NCBI GenBank assembly: GCA_037349315.1
Contig: JBAIAC010000018.1
Span: 930,001-994,000 of the forward strand
Origin: Chelydra serpentina
Taxonomy: Eukaryota; Chordata; Testudines; Chelydridae
Reading direction: 5' to 3'
DNA length: 64,000 nucleotides
The position numbers and the translations under genes are program-made. Below the pieces are notes generated by a model. That model made no database searches. It was not told the origin of the DNA and worked only from the letters and a program-made list of their open reading frames with translations. Positions 11,853 through 23,330 of this stretch are shown piece after piece; position 1 is the first letter of the stretch, and each line of letters starts with the position of its first letter.

Positions 11853-12636
11853 TGTGGGGACCGGCGCCCCCCACAGAGTGTGTACATAACTCCAGAGAGG
11901 TGTACTACCCCCGGGGGAGGTTTCATATACTGGTTCGAGCTGGGTTTCCCAGAGCCTAGGGGAGAAGGAAGAAAGGGCTTTTGGTATAAAAGGTTGAGCT
12001 TGACCTGACACCCTTTGATTCAGCAAACTGACAAGACCTTGAGTTTTAGGGGACCCCAAAACTTGCGGAAGGGTTGGAAAGACTGACACCGACCAGAGCC
12101 TTATGTTGGAGTTAGGGGTGACCTCTGGTAAGCTGTTAGTAAGTGTATAGGAACTTAAATTTTTTTAATGTGTGCTCTGTAATACTTTTTTGCCTTAAGA
12201 ATTATGATGCTTGCTTTAGGAAGAGCTGTGTGGTAACTTTTAACAGCTGGTAAAAACAGTCATTTTCTTAGGGGAGAGAGCAACTCACAGGTGCTGGTTG
12301 TTAGGCAGACTGGCTTACTGGGGGTGGCGAGGGCTATGCAGCCTTAAACCCCTGTCAGGAGGGAGTGGGATGAGGGTCCCTACCTAGAGACAGGTAATGG
12401 CTGGAGTCCTGAGACCTGACTGGACACTCCTGAAGTGGACCAAGGATGGGGAATACAGGTGCATTTACCCTGAAACTGAGACCATTGCCATTTGGTGAAT
12501 TTTTATTAAAGCTGGTATCTTAAGTGGTGTCTTGGAGACTGCTATGCAGAATAGTCCTCTGTGATGCTAGCTGCCCTAGTGCGTGTGTGGGATGGCCGGG
12601 GGGTGTTTGCTGGCTATTTAAAGTCAACACTTCTCC
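11853..12636 (+). mobile_element. Probable LTR-retrotransposon relic
   Basis: The block starts near TGTGGGGACCGGCGCC, carries a TATA box (TATAAAA, 11985-11991) and, about 510 bp further on, ATTAAA (12505-12510), which could be a polyadenylation signal. Sequence style (glycine-rich GGGG runs, AACTTTTAACAGCTGGT) resembles turtle ERV LTRs as I remember them. Both ends are unresolved and no TSD was found, so a different repeat class is possible. Confidence 0.4.
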
Positions 12637-12644
12637 ATTACAGG

Positions 12645-12769
12645 TAGGGTGACCAGACGGCAAGTGTGAAAAATCGGGACAGGAGGCGGGGGCGTTATTA
12701 GTGCCTATATAAGAAAAAGCCCCCAAAATCGGGACTGTCTCTATAAAATCGGGACATCTGCTCACCCTA
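12645..12769. mobile_element. 125-bp hAT MITE
   Basis: Starts TAGGGTGACCAGACGG and ends GACATCTGCTCACCCTA. Inverted termini (TAGGGTGA/TCACCCTA) are clear, and internal AAAATCGGGAC motifs are repeated. Flanking 8-mers ATTACAGG (12637-12644) and ATTACAGA (12770-12777) match at 7 of 8 positions. It belongs to a short hAT family common in turtles (memory); the element at 60296 has related ends. Confidence 0.87.
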
Positions 12770-12777
12770 ATTACAGA

Positions 12778-13308
12778 GCTTAGTCATGCTGCAAAAGATA
12801 TCCTAATGAGATAAGGTTTTCACCTTCAGTTGCTACGAAACCATTCAAATATAAGATATGATGTACCTGGGAATGCTAAACTTCTTTTGAATAATCATGT
12901 TTTTCTAGGTAACAGTAACTTTTTTTTTAAAACCATCTCTTCTGAAATTAACACATACTTAAAGGTCAGAATATGCCAGGATTCAGGACACAGGGAAACT
13001 TTCTGAAATTAACTTGATATAAAAAGAAAAGTGCTTTGGTCAGTGGGTGTATGTTTGAGAAGTTTTCACTTTGCTTAAGTTTAAGGACATTTATATTGTA
13101 TGTAATTTGGTGGGCCTCATAACTGAGCAAACAGTAGGCTTGCCATTAAAATTCAACAGAGGAGTGATTTTCAGCCAATGAGCACCTGGTACTGGAGGGA
13201 GGGAACTCAGAGTTAAATATTTCATGTCATGAATTAATTAATGTAATAACATGCAGTTTAATATGGGAGAAAACTTGGGGAATATAGTTACTGTTTGTAT
13301 AAAAAGCC
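12778..13308. other. No gene or defined repeat seen
   Basis: AT-rich sequence without open frames above 60 codons. Confidence 0.45.
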
Positions 13309-13430
13309 AGCCATAGAATCTTAAAAATTAGAGATGGAAAAAACATTTTAGTTAATCTAATCCATCCATTATCAATGGAAGATTGTTCACTACAATATAT
13401 TACTGCTGCTCTGTCTGGTTTAATTTTTGA
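13309..13430 (-). mobile_element. CR1 LINE 3' fragment
   Basis: CCATAGAATCTTAAAAATTAG followed by CTAATCCATCCATTATCAATGG resembles the reverse complement of a CR1 3' end, whose sense strand finishes with ATTCTATG-type octamers. The decayed copy fades out towards 13430. The adjoining 98-codon open frame (13375-13671) has no hallmark and starts inside this repeat. Confidence 0.5.
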
Positions 13431-15165
13431 TGTCTTGGGTAATGAGGAAGACTGTCATTTTCTGTATTCCTATTACTTTTACTCAGATATGTCCTTGAGT
13501 TACTCCCACATGTCCAGCTTCTTCCAAAGCAGTAAATACATGGAAATAGAAGTCTCTAAACAATGGAATTTTGATTTTGACTGTGTATTTAAGATTGTTT
13601 TTGACCTCTCAAAGTCTATCAGCTCTCAGCTAATCCACCTAAAATTACTCCTTTGTGATACTTTGCCATAGATTATTTGTGATTGTTTATGGGCACATCG
13701 GTTTTGACAGTCATAAAAATCCAGAGGCTTGCACTTGTACAAAAAGTCTTCTTGCGTTTTCTTGATGCATTATGTTTTACAAAACACTATCCCCACCAGT
13801 TGGGCCTAGTAACTCTAACCTTAAATAATCTCAATTTTAAGGATTAGGAACTTTTTGGGGCGGGGGGTGAATAATCCTAAATTTGACAGTGTGTTGCTAT
13901 GGAAATCACTGTCATCTCAGAACTAGTGTTATGAGTTCACTGTGATACCAAGTAGGAAGAGAGAACAGAGAGGTAAGGATCATCAAGCCTTTGTTTAAAC
14001 AAAATTATATTTAAGAACTTGCAAACATGACAAGTGGTACTCCAACTTGCTCTTGATGGGAGTGGAGGAGGTGGGATGTGCGGGGAAAGTAGGAGGACTA
14101 ATGGAAAAGGAGGGGAACAGAGCAAGTAGGGGTTAGAACTGATTGGAGCAGGAGGTGCTGTAGTCACAGAACAAAGAGGGAAGGATTGTGTGGTGTTAAT
14201 GGGGAGGCTGAGTGGAGCAATAGTCACAACACTGGGATTACGGTACGAGATGAAGCTGAACCCCGGGGGAATGCAGTAGTGTAGAGCAGCAGCCTGGAGA
14301 CGGGGTATGTGAGGGTTAAGTATCAGGGAGGGAAGAAGTGCAGGGGAGGGTCAGATGGAGTATGCAGAGTGGGAACGGTACAGAAGAGACTGACCAATAG
14401 CAGGTGGTGTGTAGTTGAGGCAGGACTGCAGGGATGAATTGGGATATGGGAGAAGATCTGGAAGGGTCAGCTGCTGATAGGAGTGGCTACCCCCGATGTA
14501 CTGCAACCCTTAAATATGAGATCAGCACCACCAAACATTATCTGATGTGCTGGAATTAAAGGGTTAAAGCCTCATCCACTACGAAATTTCCATCAAGGAA
14601 CCTTCTTCAGAGGAAAAGAAAACAGCCTGTAAAATATACGTTATTAACACAACTGACAGAGGGTTCAGCAAAAAGGGAAAGTAATGTAATTTTGCAGCCG
14701 TAACTGCTGCAGTGTGCACAGCAGTGTAAGCTTCCCTCAGTCACATTTCAACAAGGTTTACCCCCGGAATGGAATAAAGAGTTGTCATTTCTGTCTCTTC
14801 TCTTTAAGACACATCTGACATGGAAAGCAACTTGATCTTGTTATCAAAGAAATATCATTTCTTCTGAGATACTTTACCTTATAGAAGCCTAAAAAAGGAA
14901 AAACAACAAGACGTTTTTTTTTTTCCCCCTCATCTTGATGCATGGAGTTTTAGGTCTATAACTTCCATTCATATTAACTCTGATCACAGTTTAATCAGGA
15001 AATCCCCCAAACACTGAGCTCATTCTAAAGTTGATTTGTTTATAGGAGTCCTTATTCAAGGTAAAACATTTTCCCATCTGATATGGGAATGAGGCACTTT
15101 CTGTGCTTTAGACTATAATATGTAGCATGCTTTATGGCTTCACAGGTTGAAAAAGGACTATCTTG
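13431..15165. other. Unique and purine-biased sequence, no gene seen
   Basis: 13940-14480 is rich in GGAGG, GGGAGG and GAGCAG on the plus strand, giving a 96-codon minus-strand frame that is compositional. The remainder is ordinary AT-rich DNA. Confidence 0.4.
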
Positions 15166-15169
15166 TGGA

Positions 15170-15420
15170 TGAGGCTCATGACTGGGGTTGTGTCCACAGC
15201 TTTGTTACAGACTTGCTGGTTGACCTTGTGCCAGGTATTTCATCTCTCTGTGCCTCAGTTTACTCATATGTGAAATGGAAATACTTTGCTAACTCCAAAG
15301 TGAGTCAAGGCTTAAAACATGAATGGAGTGTTGAAAGTGCTTTAGCATTTGGTGGATGATGCTATTTAAAAAGTACAAGATATATTCAAAGCACTCTACA
15401 AATATTAATTTGATTGATTA
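15170..15420 (+). mobile_element. MIR-type SINE
   Basis: CTGGTTGACCTTGTGCCAGG, CTCTGTGCCTCAGTTTACTC and GTGAAATGGAAATACTTTGC appear in the order of the MIR core, and the tail AGCACTCTACAAATATTAAT fits the 3' end. Overlapping 70-codon open frame is incidental. Confidence 0.8.
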
Positions 15421-15587
15421 TCATCAGTTTTCAGATGAAGAGATTGTGATATAGAGGTTGCAGTGAGTTGACTTGAATGCACAGGAGCAGAGGAAAGTTG
15501 ATGGTAAAAACATCATGTTGGAGGCAGAGTATGTATGTGGAAGCATGAAGGGCCGAATGGAAAGAATTCAGGAGCTCCTGGATCTGA

Positions 15588-15843
15588 GGGTATGTCTACA
15601 CTACCCGCCGGATCGGCGGGTAGTGATCGATCCCCGAGCACGCTCTCCGTTGACTCCGGAACTCCACCTCTGCGAGAGGTGGAAGCGGAATCGACGGGGG
15701 AGCGGCAGTGGTCAACTCGCCGCTGTGAGGACGGCCAGGTAAGTTGACCTAAGATACGTTGACTTCAGCTACGCTATTCGTGTAGTTGAAGTTGCGTATC
15801 TTAGGTGCACCCCTGCCCACCCCCCCCCAGTGTAGACCAGGCA
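15588..15843. mobile_element. Hairpin MITE, copy 2 of 3
   Basis: Ends GGGTATGTCTACACTAC and AGTGTAGACCAGGC. Interior CCGGATCGGCGGGTAG, GATCGATCCCCGAGCACG and GGGGGAGCGGCAGTGGTCA match the copy at 6248. The right-hand compound hairpin is kept (15743-15757 pairs with 15796-15810, 12 of 15 positions), but the left-hand stem-loop has lost one arm by deletion. No convincing 3-bp duplication remains. Confidence 0.75.
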
Positions 15844-16341
15844 TTAGTGACGTGCTCAGTTCTCTAGCCGGATCTCTGTATATGATGTTTTAATGATCTG
15901 TGTCAGTATCTTTTAGGAGAGTGTCAGTGAATTCTCATTGAATTGTAATAATTAACTTTATTTTAAAGCTGATTAATCTTTGGGCAAAATTATTTGATAT
16001 TGGGAGGAAAAAAGTCATTTGAAAGGTTTGTACTTTGATTATAATGTGGGAAGTCAGTGCTCCCCCACACATGAACAAGAACTACCATTAGTGATTCAGG
16101 AACATTTCCAGAATGCCCTCCATTTCAGAGATAGGTAGTCATGCTATCTCACCAATGCTAAATTCAGATTGCTGATGAAACAGAGATAATTTTCACGTTA
16201 ATAAGAAAAGAACAGACACAGAGATAAAGTTCCTTCCCCCCAATTTGATTTTTTCAGACTTGTTTGTGGAGTCAGGAGAAAGACGACACACTGGCTGAGA
16301 CAATCCCTACTGGAGATGTAAATACAAATAAAGCACAAATG
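15844..16341. other. No gene or defined repeat seen
   Basis: AT-rich, featureless; includes a poly-C interrupted edge from the preceding MITE. Confidence 0.4.
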
Positions 16342-16460
16342 GGCCAGATCCTCAGCTGGTGTAAATCAGTGTAGCTCCACTGACTTAATGAATGAATTAT
16401 AATGTATTAACTTGATATCAGTGGAGCTGCCAAATTTATTCCAGTTGAAAATATTGCCCA
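16342..16460. mobile_element. Palindromic MITE relic
   Basis: GGGCCAGATCCTCAGCTGG, then TGTAAATCAGTGTAGCTCCA, and later TATCAGTGGAGCTGCC: a palindromic reptile MITE type recalled from memory, with a decayed right arm. Similar short relics occur at 24179-24240 and 33781-33857. Confidence 0.45.
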
Positions 16461-18265
16461 AATGGAGCTTAATTATTTTGAAGCTGTACTTTCATACATC
16501 TATGCATACATTTGTACATATAGCTATATGCTTCTAATCCTTCAAACACTGATGCATGAGTGTAACTTTGCACATGAGTAGCCTCACTGAATTAGATACT
16601 AGTAAGATTTGGTTTAAATATGTAAACATAAATATTCACAATATTTAAAACAATAATAAAGAATGGACTAATTTTTTCAATGCATCTGGGATTGATTTTT
16701 AGCATACTAGAGAAAATTGTGTGCAGACCTGAAAACATTAAATTTTCTCAAGCATTGGTCTCCTAACATGCTGGTAATGTTGAGTTTTACAGTGTTTGCT
16801 TTTGCTACACAAGCATTAGCCAAACTGAGAGCACTTCTGCTTTGCTCTGTGTTAGAACTATCCTTTTTATGGATGGTGGAATGAAGGGGGAAATGTCATA
16901 GGTTTTTCCCCAAAGATTCATTTTGATGCACGTTTAATGTTGACAGTCATTTTCCAGTCTTCTTAAATTAAACAAATGATTAAAAAAAAAGTCCTTATAG
17001 TTTTCCATGCCCTGATGCAGTATCAAGGAGAAAGTAATCTACCAAGGAATGGGTAGTCATCTTAAAAAGTTTATCTGTGCAAATGAAATCATCAAACTAG
17101 ACAGATTTGGGGTGGGTGGATGCTGGCTGTCAGATACTGCATATCCTGTATTAGGCATTGATAAGATGTGACTTACATCTCAGCATGTTGGTGCCTCTGG
17201 TAGACTTAGATTTCAAAGAAATGCAGTTACATTAATATGAATCTAGAATTTAAGTGAAAAGAATCATCGTCCATCCAGCCATGGTTCAGGAATCACAGCA
17301 GTTTTTGTTTAAAAAGCTGGAGCTAGGCAAACTGGGTTTGAGGCTGTGCTGAACTTGATGCTTTAACTTTACTCAGCAGTCTACTGGAAGCACCTACAGG
17401 TGGGGGAAAAAGAACTGAAATAGGGATGCTGTGCTTACTTACACAAGGAAGAAAGGAACTATTAATGCATGATGTTCGTCTCGAGTAGCATTCACCCTTC
17501 TATGAAGTCCTGAATAACAAAAGCAATTGTGACATGATTACATTTTATGAAGTGATACACTGATTTCTTGAAGCATATTTATTGCTGAACTGTAGGAGGT
17601 CTGTAAGGTCTGTTAACTAAAGAAGTTCAAAGATATTCACTTTTGTTGGATATTTATTTAAAAAAATTCCATCCAGCAGGGTGTCAGATAAAAGGTTTTG
17701 GGATCTTCTGTTGTCTATTTAATGCACATTCAGTTTCTGTATAAGACTTAATGGAGCGCTTTCTTTTTTTAAGCCAACGCATGAAGCTGCTAACTCCAAA
17801 TTGTTAATCAGCCTATCTGTATTGAAAAAGCCTACATGTCCATGAGAGAAAAAAATAAACCCAAGAAGCTTTTAAAACCCACTCTTATGTATTTTAATAG
17901 GTGATGAACCAATTCATTGCTGCATACTCATTTCTCTGTATAATAAAAAGGCAAATATATTTCAATGTATTTTTTCCTAAAATAGAGCAAAAGACTACTC
18001 TAAATATTGTTCAGTGGTTTAAAGTGCTTTCTTCCAGCGTAAGGTTGTTTAGCAAACAGCAAAGGACAACTGGATTTCTATTAATCTACAAAGAAGTAGC
18101 TTGTTCCATTTTTGTATACTGTTCCTTTACACTGAGGAAATGAAAAATAGCCACCATGACATGCCATATACTGACATATACAGCTAAGTGTTTTCATACA
18201 TGAAAATTCCAAAAATATAATATATGCTTGGCTCCTGATCCTGCAAACATTTATGTATTCACCCA
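16461..18265. other. Unique AT-rich sequence, no gene seen
   Basis: No recognised repeat. Open frames reach 80 codons (17901-18143) but have no conserved motif. Confidence 0.4.
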
Positions 18266-18269
18266 CTTT

Positions 18270-18800
18270 CCCCATATTGAGCCCAATAACTTGTCTTGAT
18301 TAAGTACGTCTTCCAGAAAGACATCCATCTTGATTTGAAGGTATCAAGAGAATCCTCTACTTCCCTTAGTAGTTTGTTCCAGTGGTTAATCACCCTCACT
18401 GGTTTTTTTGGTTTTTTTTTTTTGGTTTTTTAAAAAAAGTGCCTTATTTCTAATTTAAATTTTGTCTGGCTTTAAATTCAAGCCATGGGTTCTTGTTATG
18501 CCTTTCTCTGCTAGATGAAAGCACTATCTGGATTTTTCTCCTCATGGTGATACTTATATATTGTACTCAAATCACCTCTCAGTCTTTTATACAAGGTAAG
18601 TAGCTTGAGCTCCTTAAGTCTTTGGGTGCAAGGCATTTTTTTGAGTCCTTGAATTATTTTTGTGGCTCTTCTCTACGACCTCTCTATGTTTTCACTATCC
18701 TTTTTTGAAAATGTGGACACCAGAACTATATGCAGTATTCTATTATGGGGCTCACCAATGCTGTACACAGAGGTATAATCCCTACTTCTGCTTACTGCCC
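18270..18800 (-). mobile_element. CR1 LINE 3' region
   Basis: Minus-strand CR1 relic. Diagnostic plus-strand strings are TTGTTCCAGTGGTTAATCAC, AGTGCCTTATTTCTAATTT, TGGCTCTTCTCTACGACC and ACACCAGAACTATATGCAGT, which follow the order of reverse-complemented CR1 sequence as I know it from turtles and birds. An internal T/A-rich stretch (18404-18437) is a slippage expansion. No open reading frame survives. Confidence 0.75.
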
Positions 18801-18894
18801 CCCTGTTTGTATATGTAGCCATAGCAGCTATGAATATTTTAATTCTGCATAGAGTAAATTGCAGTGCAGCTGCTGGGGGCATGGAGTGCCTCTT

Positions 18895-18970
18895 AACATG
18901 TCTGTATAGCACCTAGCATAAAGGGGGACTAATTAGGACAGCGAGGTGCTACCTCAATACAAATGTTTAT
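18895..18970. repeat. Short dispersed repeat
   Basis: ACATGTCTGTATAGCACCTAG followed by GAGGTGCTACCTCAATACAAAT. A related piece is at 46405-46465 (TGTCTGTACAGTACCTAGCA ... TTTGCAATACAAATA). It is a reptile/bird dispersed repeat whose class I cannot assign. Confidence 0.5.
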
Positions 18971-19251
18971 TAATAGTTAGCCCCTCTTATAGCATTCTGC
19001 TCATTGAAAAGAGAGTGTCTCTTTTTACTAGGTCCACAGTTGGCAATAAGCCATTTGTTCCATCGCACCAGCTTTTGCCCATAAGGCCAGGATATAGCTA
19101 CTTATGCACAAAAGGCAGCCGAGCATGTGCAGCAGCATACATATAGTGTGTCAGGCAAAAATCCTGTTGTTATTGTAGAGGATGAGATATTGGTCTGCTC
19201 TGGTGTGTTGTGAGAGCGTTACTGCGGCTTTTCTTAGCTACTGTCTCATTG

Positions 19252-19699
19252 CTAAGGCTAAGATTTTGTCATGCTTATTTTTAGTAAAAGTCATGGACAG
19301 GTCATGGGCAATAAACAAATCACAGAAGCCGTGACCTGTCTGACTTTTGCTGCGGCTCCATGGTTTCCCCCACCACCGGGGTGGCTGGGAGCTGTGGGGT
19401 TCCCCCTCCGCTCACGGCGGCTGGGAGCTGCAGGGTGACTATATTTCTCAAAGAGAAAATGGGACACCCGAGCCACTCGCCCAAGGTGTCTGTCACCGGA
19501 ACCCTGAGGGGACCCCCTCAGGAGTCTGTCACCTGTTGCTGGAGCTTTGCAGAGGGCCCCCATCACTTGTTGGTGCCTGTCGCTGGAACCCTGCCGGGGC
19601 CCCACTGGCTGTCAGCTCCAGAGTCCTGAAGCACAGAATGTCATCGTGGTCTCTGAAAGTCAGGGATTCCATGACTTCCATCACCTCCGTGACATAAAC
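19252..19699. mobile_element. Interspersed DNA-transposon-like repeat broken by a solo LTR
   Basis: Left part contains AAGTCATGGACAGGTCATGG and CAGAAGCCGTGACCTGTC; right part contains GATTCCATGACTTCCATCAC and CACCTCCGTGACATAAAC. These arms are mutually related in inverted form, as in a turtle repeat I remember. A fragment like the left end of a TAGGGTGACCATATTT hAT element sits at 19432-19470. The solo LTR at 19704 inserted at its right-hand end. Class is inferred. Confidence 0.5.
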
Positions 19700-19703
19700 C
19701 TAG

Positions 19704-21002
19704 TGTAAGGGGACTGTTATCCCCTTACTAACATTCAGAGCTCCCAGTACCAGAAGGGGAAGGGTCGATGGGACTGACAGTCCCCAGGGGCAATGGGGAG
19801 AGGCCAATGCTCCAGGTCAGCTCTGATTGACAGGGCGGGCAGGCGAATCAGGGAGTCAGGAGGTCAGGGTGAATCCCGTCCTCCGTGTGAGCTGGAGTTG
19901 CCTGAGTCAGAGTGAGTGGGGCCGAGCTGAGGAGAGGGCAGAAGCCAGAGGCCAGAGCTGAGCTGAGCTGGGCCAGATCTGGAGGGGCCAGAAAAGCAGC
20001 CCAGAGACACAGACCTGCCCTGGGAGCAGAGGTGCAGCCCAGAGACACAGACCTGCCCTGGGAGCAGAGGTGCAGCCCAGAGACACAGACCTGCCCTGGG
20101 AGCAGAGGTGCAGCCCAGAGACACAGACCTGCCCTGGGGGGAGAAGCTGTAGCAGCCAGAGCCAGAGGGGCCAGGGCAGCAGCCCAGGGAGCTGGAGGCA
20201 GAGCAGCAGCAGCCGTGCAGAGGCAGAGGAGGTGGAGCTGAGGCAGAGCTGTGGAGCTGGGGCTGGAGCAGTCCGGAGCCGGGTGCGGTGAGCAGTTGGG
20301 GAGAGCGAGGGGAACCCTGGGCAGTGGGCCCAGCACAGGGAGAGGCCTCAGCCAAGGGGCCCTGCAGGCCAGACGTGCAGGGGGATCTAAACCCCGACAG
20401 GGCGGGGGCAACGCTGGGAAGAAGGGTCCTGCCACCCAGAGCCTGCGAGCGTGTGGCCACCGCCAGAACAAGTGTCCAAGCAGCGTCCCTGCAGCACAGC
20501 CAGGGCCTGAGAAGGAGCCTGGGACTTGCACAGGAACAGACTGAACTGCCCTGACATTTTAGAGACACTGTTGTGATGTTCCCTGCCACAGAGCGGGGTG
20601 ATGTGTTTTCATTCGCCTTTCCCATTTTTCCTTATTCCTGTTACAAATTAATTGTTAATTAAATAATTTGCATTTGCTTTGAATTGTATGCAGTGATCAG
20701 TGGGTCAGGGAAGCATCCTGTACAGAGAGAGTACCCCGGAGTGGGGACACCCTAGCCCCTGACCTAGGTGACCACAGCAAGGTTGGGGGTCGAGCCCCCC
20801 AGGAATCCTGGGCCCAGCCTTGTTGGGGTTACGAGGACTCTGCCAGACAGGAGAGTGCAAGGGGAGTCCTCGAGGGCAGGGAGGCCTCTGGGGTAAAGGA
20901 GGTGGGAGCGAGGACTGAGATCCTTCCGCTAGCCCATTTCACCGGGGTAGTGCAGAGACGAGGAAAGTTCCCCACAATAGCGGGACTATTCCCCCGCTTA
21001 CA
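19704..21002 (+). mobile_element. Solo LTR of an endogenous retrovirus
   Basis: The 1299-bp GC-rich unit starts TGTAAGGGGACTG and ends CCCCCGCTTACA, that is TG...CA with short inverted ends. CTAG flanks it directly on both sides (19700-19703 and 21003-21006), a 4-bp duplication like those of gammaretrovirus-like ERVs. A probable AATAAA-like signal (TTAAATAATTTGC, about 20657-20670) supports plus orientation. No gag, pol or env sequence adjoins it, so it is a recombined solo LTR. It holds a 38-bp tandem array. A 253-codon minus-strand open frame (19864-20625) crosses the array and has no retroviral or host hallmark. Confidence 0.8.
19997..20146. repeat. 38-bp tandem repeat, four copies
   Basis: CAGCCCAGAGACACAGACCT begins units at 19997, 20035, 20073 and 20111, an exact 38-bp step. 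The first three units are essentially identical; the last diverges after CCCTGGG. The step is not a multiple of three, so each unit is read in a new frame. Confidence 0.95.
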
Positions 21003-21006
21003 CTAG

Positions 21007-22300
21007 CTTTACTCGTATCTACCATTACCGGTGGATTGCATGTACTTCACATGGCTGCATATATGCTTGCTGGGTTTCTGGTTGACCATTATTTTTTGCC
21101 CTTATACTTCTTCCATAGAGGCATGGTTGCACCATTTATTTCTTAGGCCCTACTTATTTGTGACTGGATTTCTTTGCATTATAATAGTATAGTTATTCTC
21201 CTCACAGCATGTGTCCTGCTTCTTAAATGCCACAATTGTGTATTGTACACGCTTTCCCCCTCACCCTTTCCCAGTGAATCTGTAATAGACATACGGAAAA
21301 TTTAGCTCCATATATTTTTACACATTTCAAGGTTGGAAAACCTTGAACACTTAAAGAAATGTAAAATACACCTTGTAAATAAGAAGCTTTCTTCTGTAGA
21401 GCTACTTTGTATGCAAATGAGGTTATTTCTTCCTGCAGAGAGATCCCTGCTGCAGCTAATCATCACACTTGCATTTTCTCATATTTATTTTGTTGGTAAA
21501 GTTAGCGTGCTGGTTCTCTTAATCTGACAATTTTGCACTTCTTGGACATCTACATTTTCAGGTAAAAGCTGCCAGGCTTTATTAGGGGCTAAACTCACAC
21601 AAGAGATATTCATGACATTCCCACACACTTGTCAAGCTTTTTTTCTCCACAGTTGCTAACTCGAACTGTCAACCTGCAAAGTGCTCTTATAACATTTGCA
21701 CATGGGGTGCTGTGAGAGGTGACATAAGCTAATGGAAGGAGTTCATGGTAACAGAAAATCTCATTTGTACGTAGTTGAGATGGTGAGCCCAGGGACTTGT
21801 GCTTTGATTGTATTGTAATTAGCAGTACTTTGTATTTTAGTGTGATTGCTGTGGAGACAACTACCTACTCGCAGAGCATGTCTGGCAGGTCGATTTCTTC
21901 TAAAAAGGGTGGACAGCAAAGAACAAGGGAGCAACTATGCAATCTATCTGGGTTGATTGCAAGCTTCTTTGCTAATCACAGGGATATCAGTCATGATTAA
22001 GAATCAAAACCCAGCCTTCGGCCGGACTTCCCCATTGTTATGGATGCAGACTCCATCTTAAAACTATTTCCATTCTAAGTTAGCAGCAGTGGAATAATTC
22101 ATGATGAATATCCACAGAAGTAAATAGTAATGAGGGTTCACAAAGACCGCTTGTGATTGTTATAATAGTTATGTGCAGATCCGTATATAAAGTGATGTCA
22201 AGATAAACCTTTTATAGCTCCTAGAGATGAGGTTTTCTGCATCTGATATTGCCAAAAGTACCTGTTAGCTACGTTGTTTGGGTCCCCCCCCCCCTTTTTA
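21007..22300. other. Unique AT-rich sequence, no gene seen
   Basis: Open frames are at most 67 codons and carry no hallmark. A C/T homopolymer tract (about 22283-22299) abuts the next element. Confidence 0.4.
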
Positions 22301-22301
22301 G

Positions 22302-22974
22302 TTCAGCAAAATTCAAACTTCTGAAAATCAGAAAATACAGAGTTAAATTAAAAACAAACACCCACACAACCTTAACTGCCCCCTTTTGAGCATTGCCAGT
22401 ATGCCCATAACACACATGCACTCCCTCTCTGCCTTTTCACTGTAATGCACTTGCCCTATGCTCAAAGGCTGAGCCTACTGCCCCAGCGTAATACCACACG
22501 TGTCAAATTTAACCACTTCATACCCTTTGGCACCCGCTTCATGCTCACTCACAGAATACCAGCTACCCCTGCACTTTCCCTTCTCCCTCATTAAATCCAC
22601 AGACTGCTCTCATATTCCACCTCACTATTGACAATACCCATGGCAAAAAGACCCCTGTGCCCGGTTGCTGATGCGACCTACACAATTCTGCATTGAAATA
22701 ATCCAGATTGGAACCTCGAGGTACATATGCACCTCTTTCCCTTGAGAACACACATGGGGGACGCAGACCCAGATCTCCTCATATCACAGTTACCACTCTT
22801 CCAAGTTGCTCCACTTATTCCTTCACAATTCAGTACAGATACACCTAACACAGGGAATGCAGCTAGAGTGAATGCACTTATTTCCTAGTGACTATTGCCA
22901 GCTCCAGGGAAGCAGAGTTGGCATTTATCTTAAGCCTTTATTTCCTGATTTTCAGAAGTTTAAGTTTTGCTGAA
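22302..22974. mobile_element. Element with long terminal inverted repeats
   Basis: The left end starts TTCAGCAAAATTCAAACTTC and the right end finishes GAAGTTTAAGTTTTGCTGAA. Over about 36 bp (22302-22337 and 22939-22974) the arms are inverted repeats with three mismatches. The 600-bp interior is C-rich and lacks open frames above 62 codons, so it is a non-autonomous DNA transposon. No duplication of 3-8 bp is clear at the edges, so the superfamily is open. Confidence 0.65.
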
Positions 22975-23149
22975 TTTGATGTTCTTGGAGGGCATGAGCT
23001 TTCACTGGGCCACTTTTAACAACAATTTTTTGTCATTTCATTTCCTAGTTTTTTAAACAGCAAATGAAAGGTTTGTTGGTAGGACTTAGTGGTCACTGAA
23101 CCAGTTGTAGTCCTCACCTTGTTTTGCAATTGATACTCTACTGTGGCTA

Positions 23150-23330
23150 GATAATAATCAGAAGACCTAGCTCTTATATAGTGCAATTTATCAGTAGCTC
23201 TCCAAGAACTGTATATCATTATCCTCAGTTTACAGATGGGAAACTGAAGCACAGAGAGGTGAAGTGACTTGCCCAAGGTCATTGTGCAAGCCAGTGACAG
23301 AGCTCAGAATAGGCCTAGTACAGTGGCCTT
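23150..23330 (-). mobile_element. MIR-type SINE
   Basis: CATTATCCTCAGTTTACAGA, GGGAAACTGAAGCACAGAGA, GGTGAAGTGACTTGCCCAAG and GCCAGTGACAGAGCTCAG follow the reverse-complemented MIR core and tRNA-like end. It is well preserved for this class. Confidence 0.82.

Noticed and set aside
11619..12089. 145-codon minus and 129-codon plus frames
   Set aside because: They straddle the junction between the Myb/SANT relic and the LTR-like block, so no single gene explains them.
19997..20146. Possible CRISPR array (also the 42-bp and 59-bp arrays)
   Set aside because: Units are contiguous tandem copies without unique spacers, lie in eukaryotic transposons, and have no cas genes nearby.
19864..20625. 253-codon minus-strand open frame (and a 227-codon one overlapping it), the longest in the window
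   Set aside because: It lies wholly in a solo LTR, crosses the 38-bp tandem array in shifting frames, has a leucine/serine/proline-rich low-complexity translation and no domain. The opposite strand is open as well, which is typical of GC-rich repeats.
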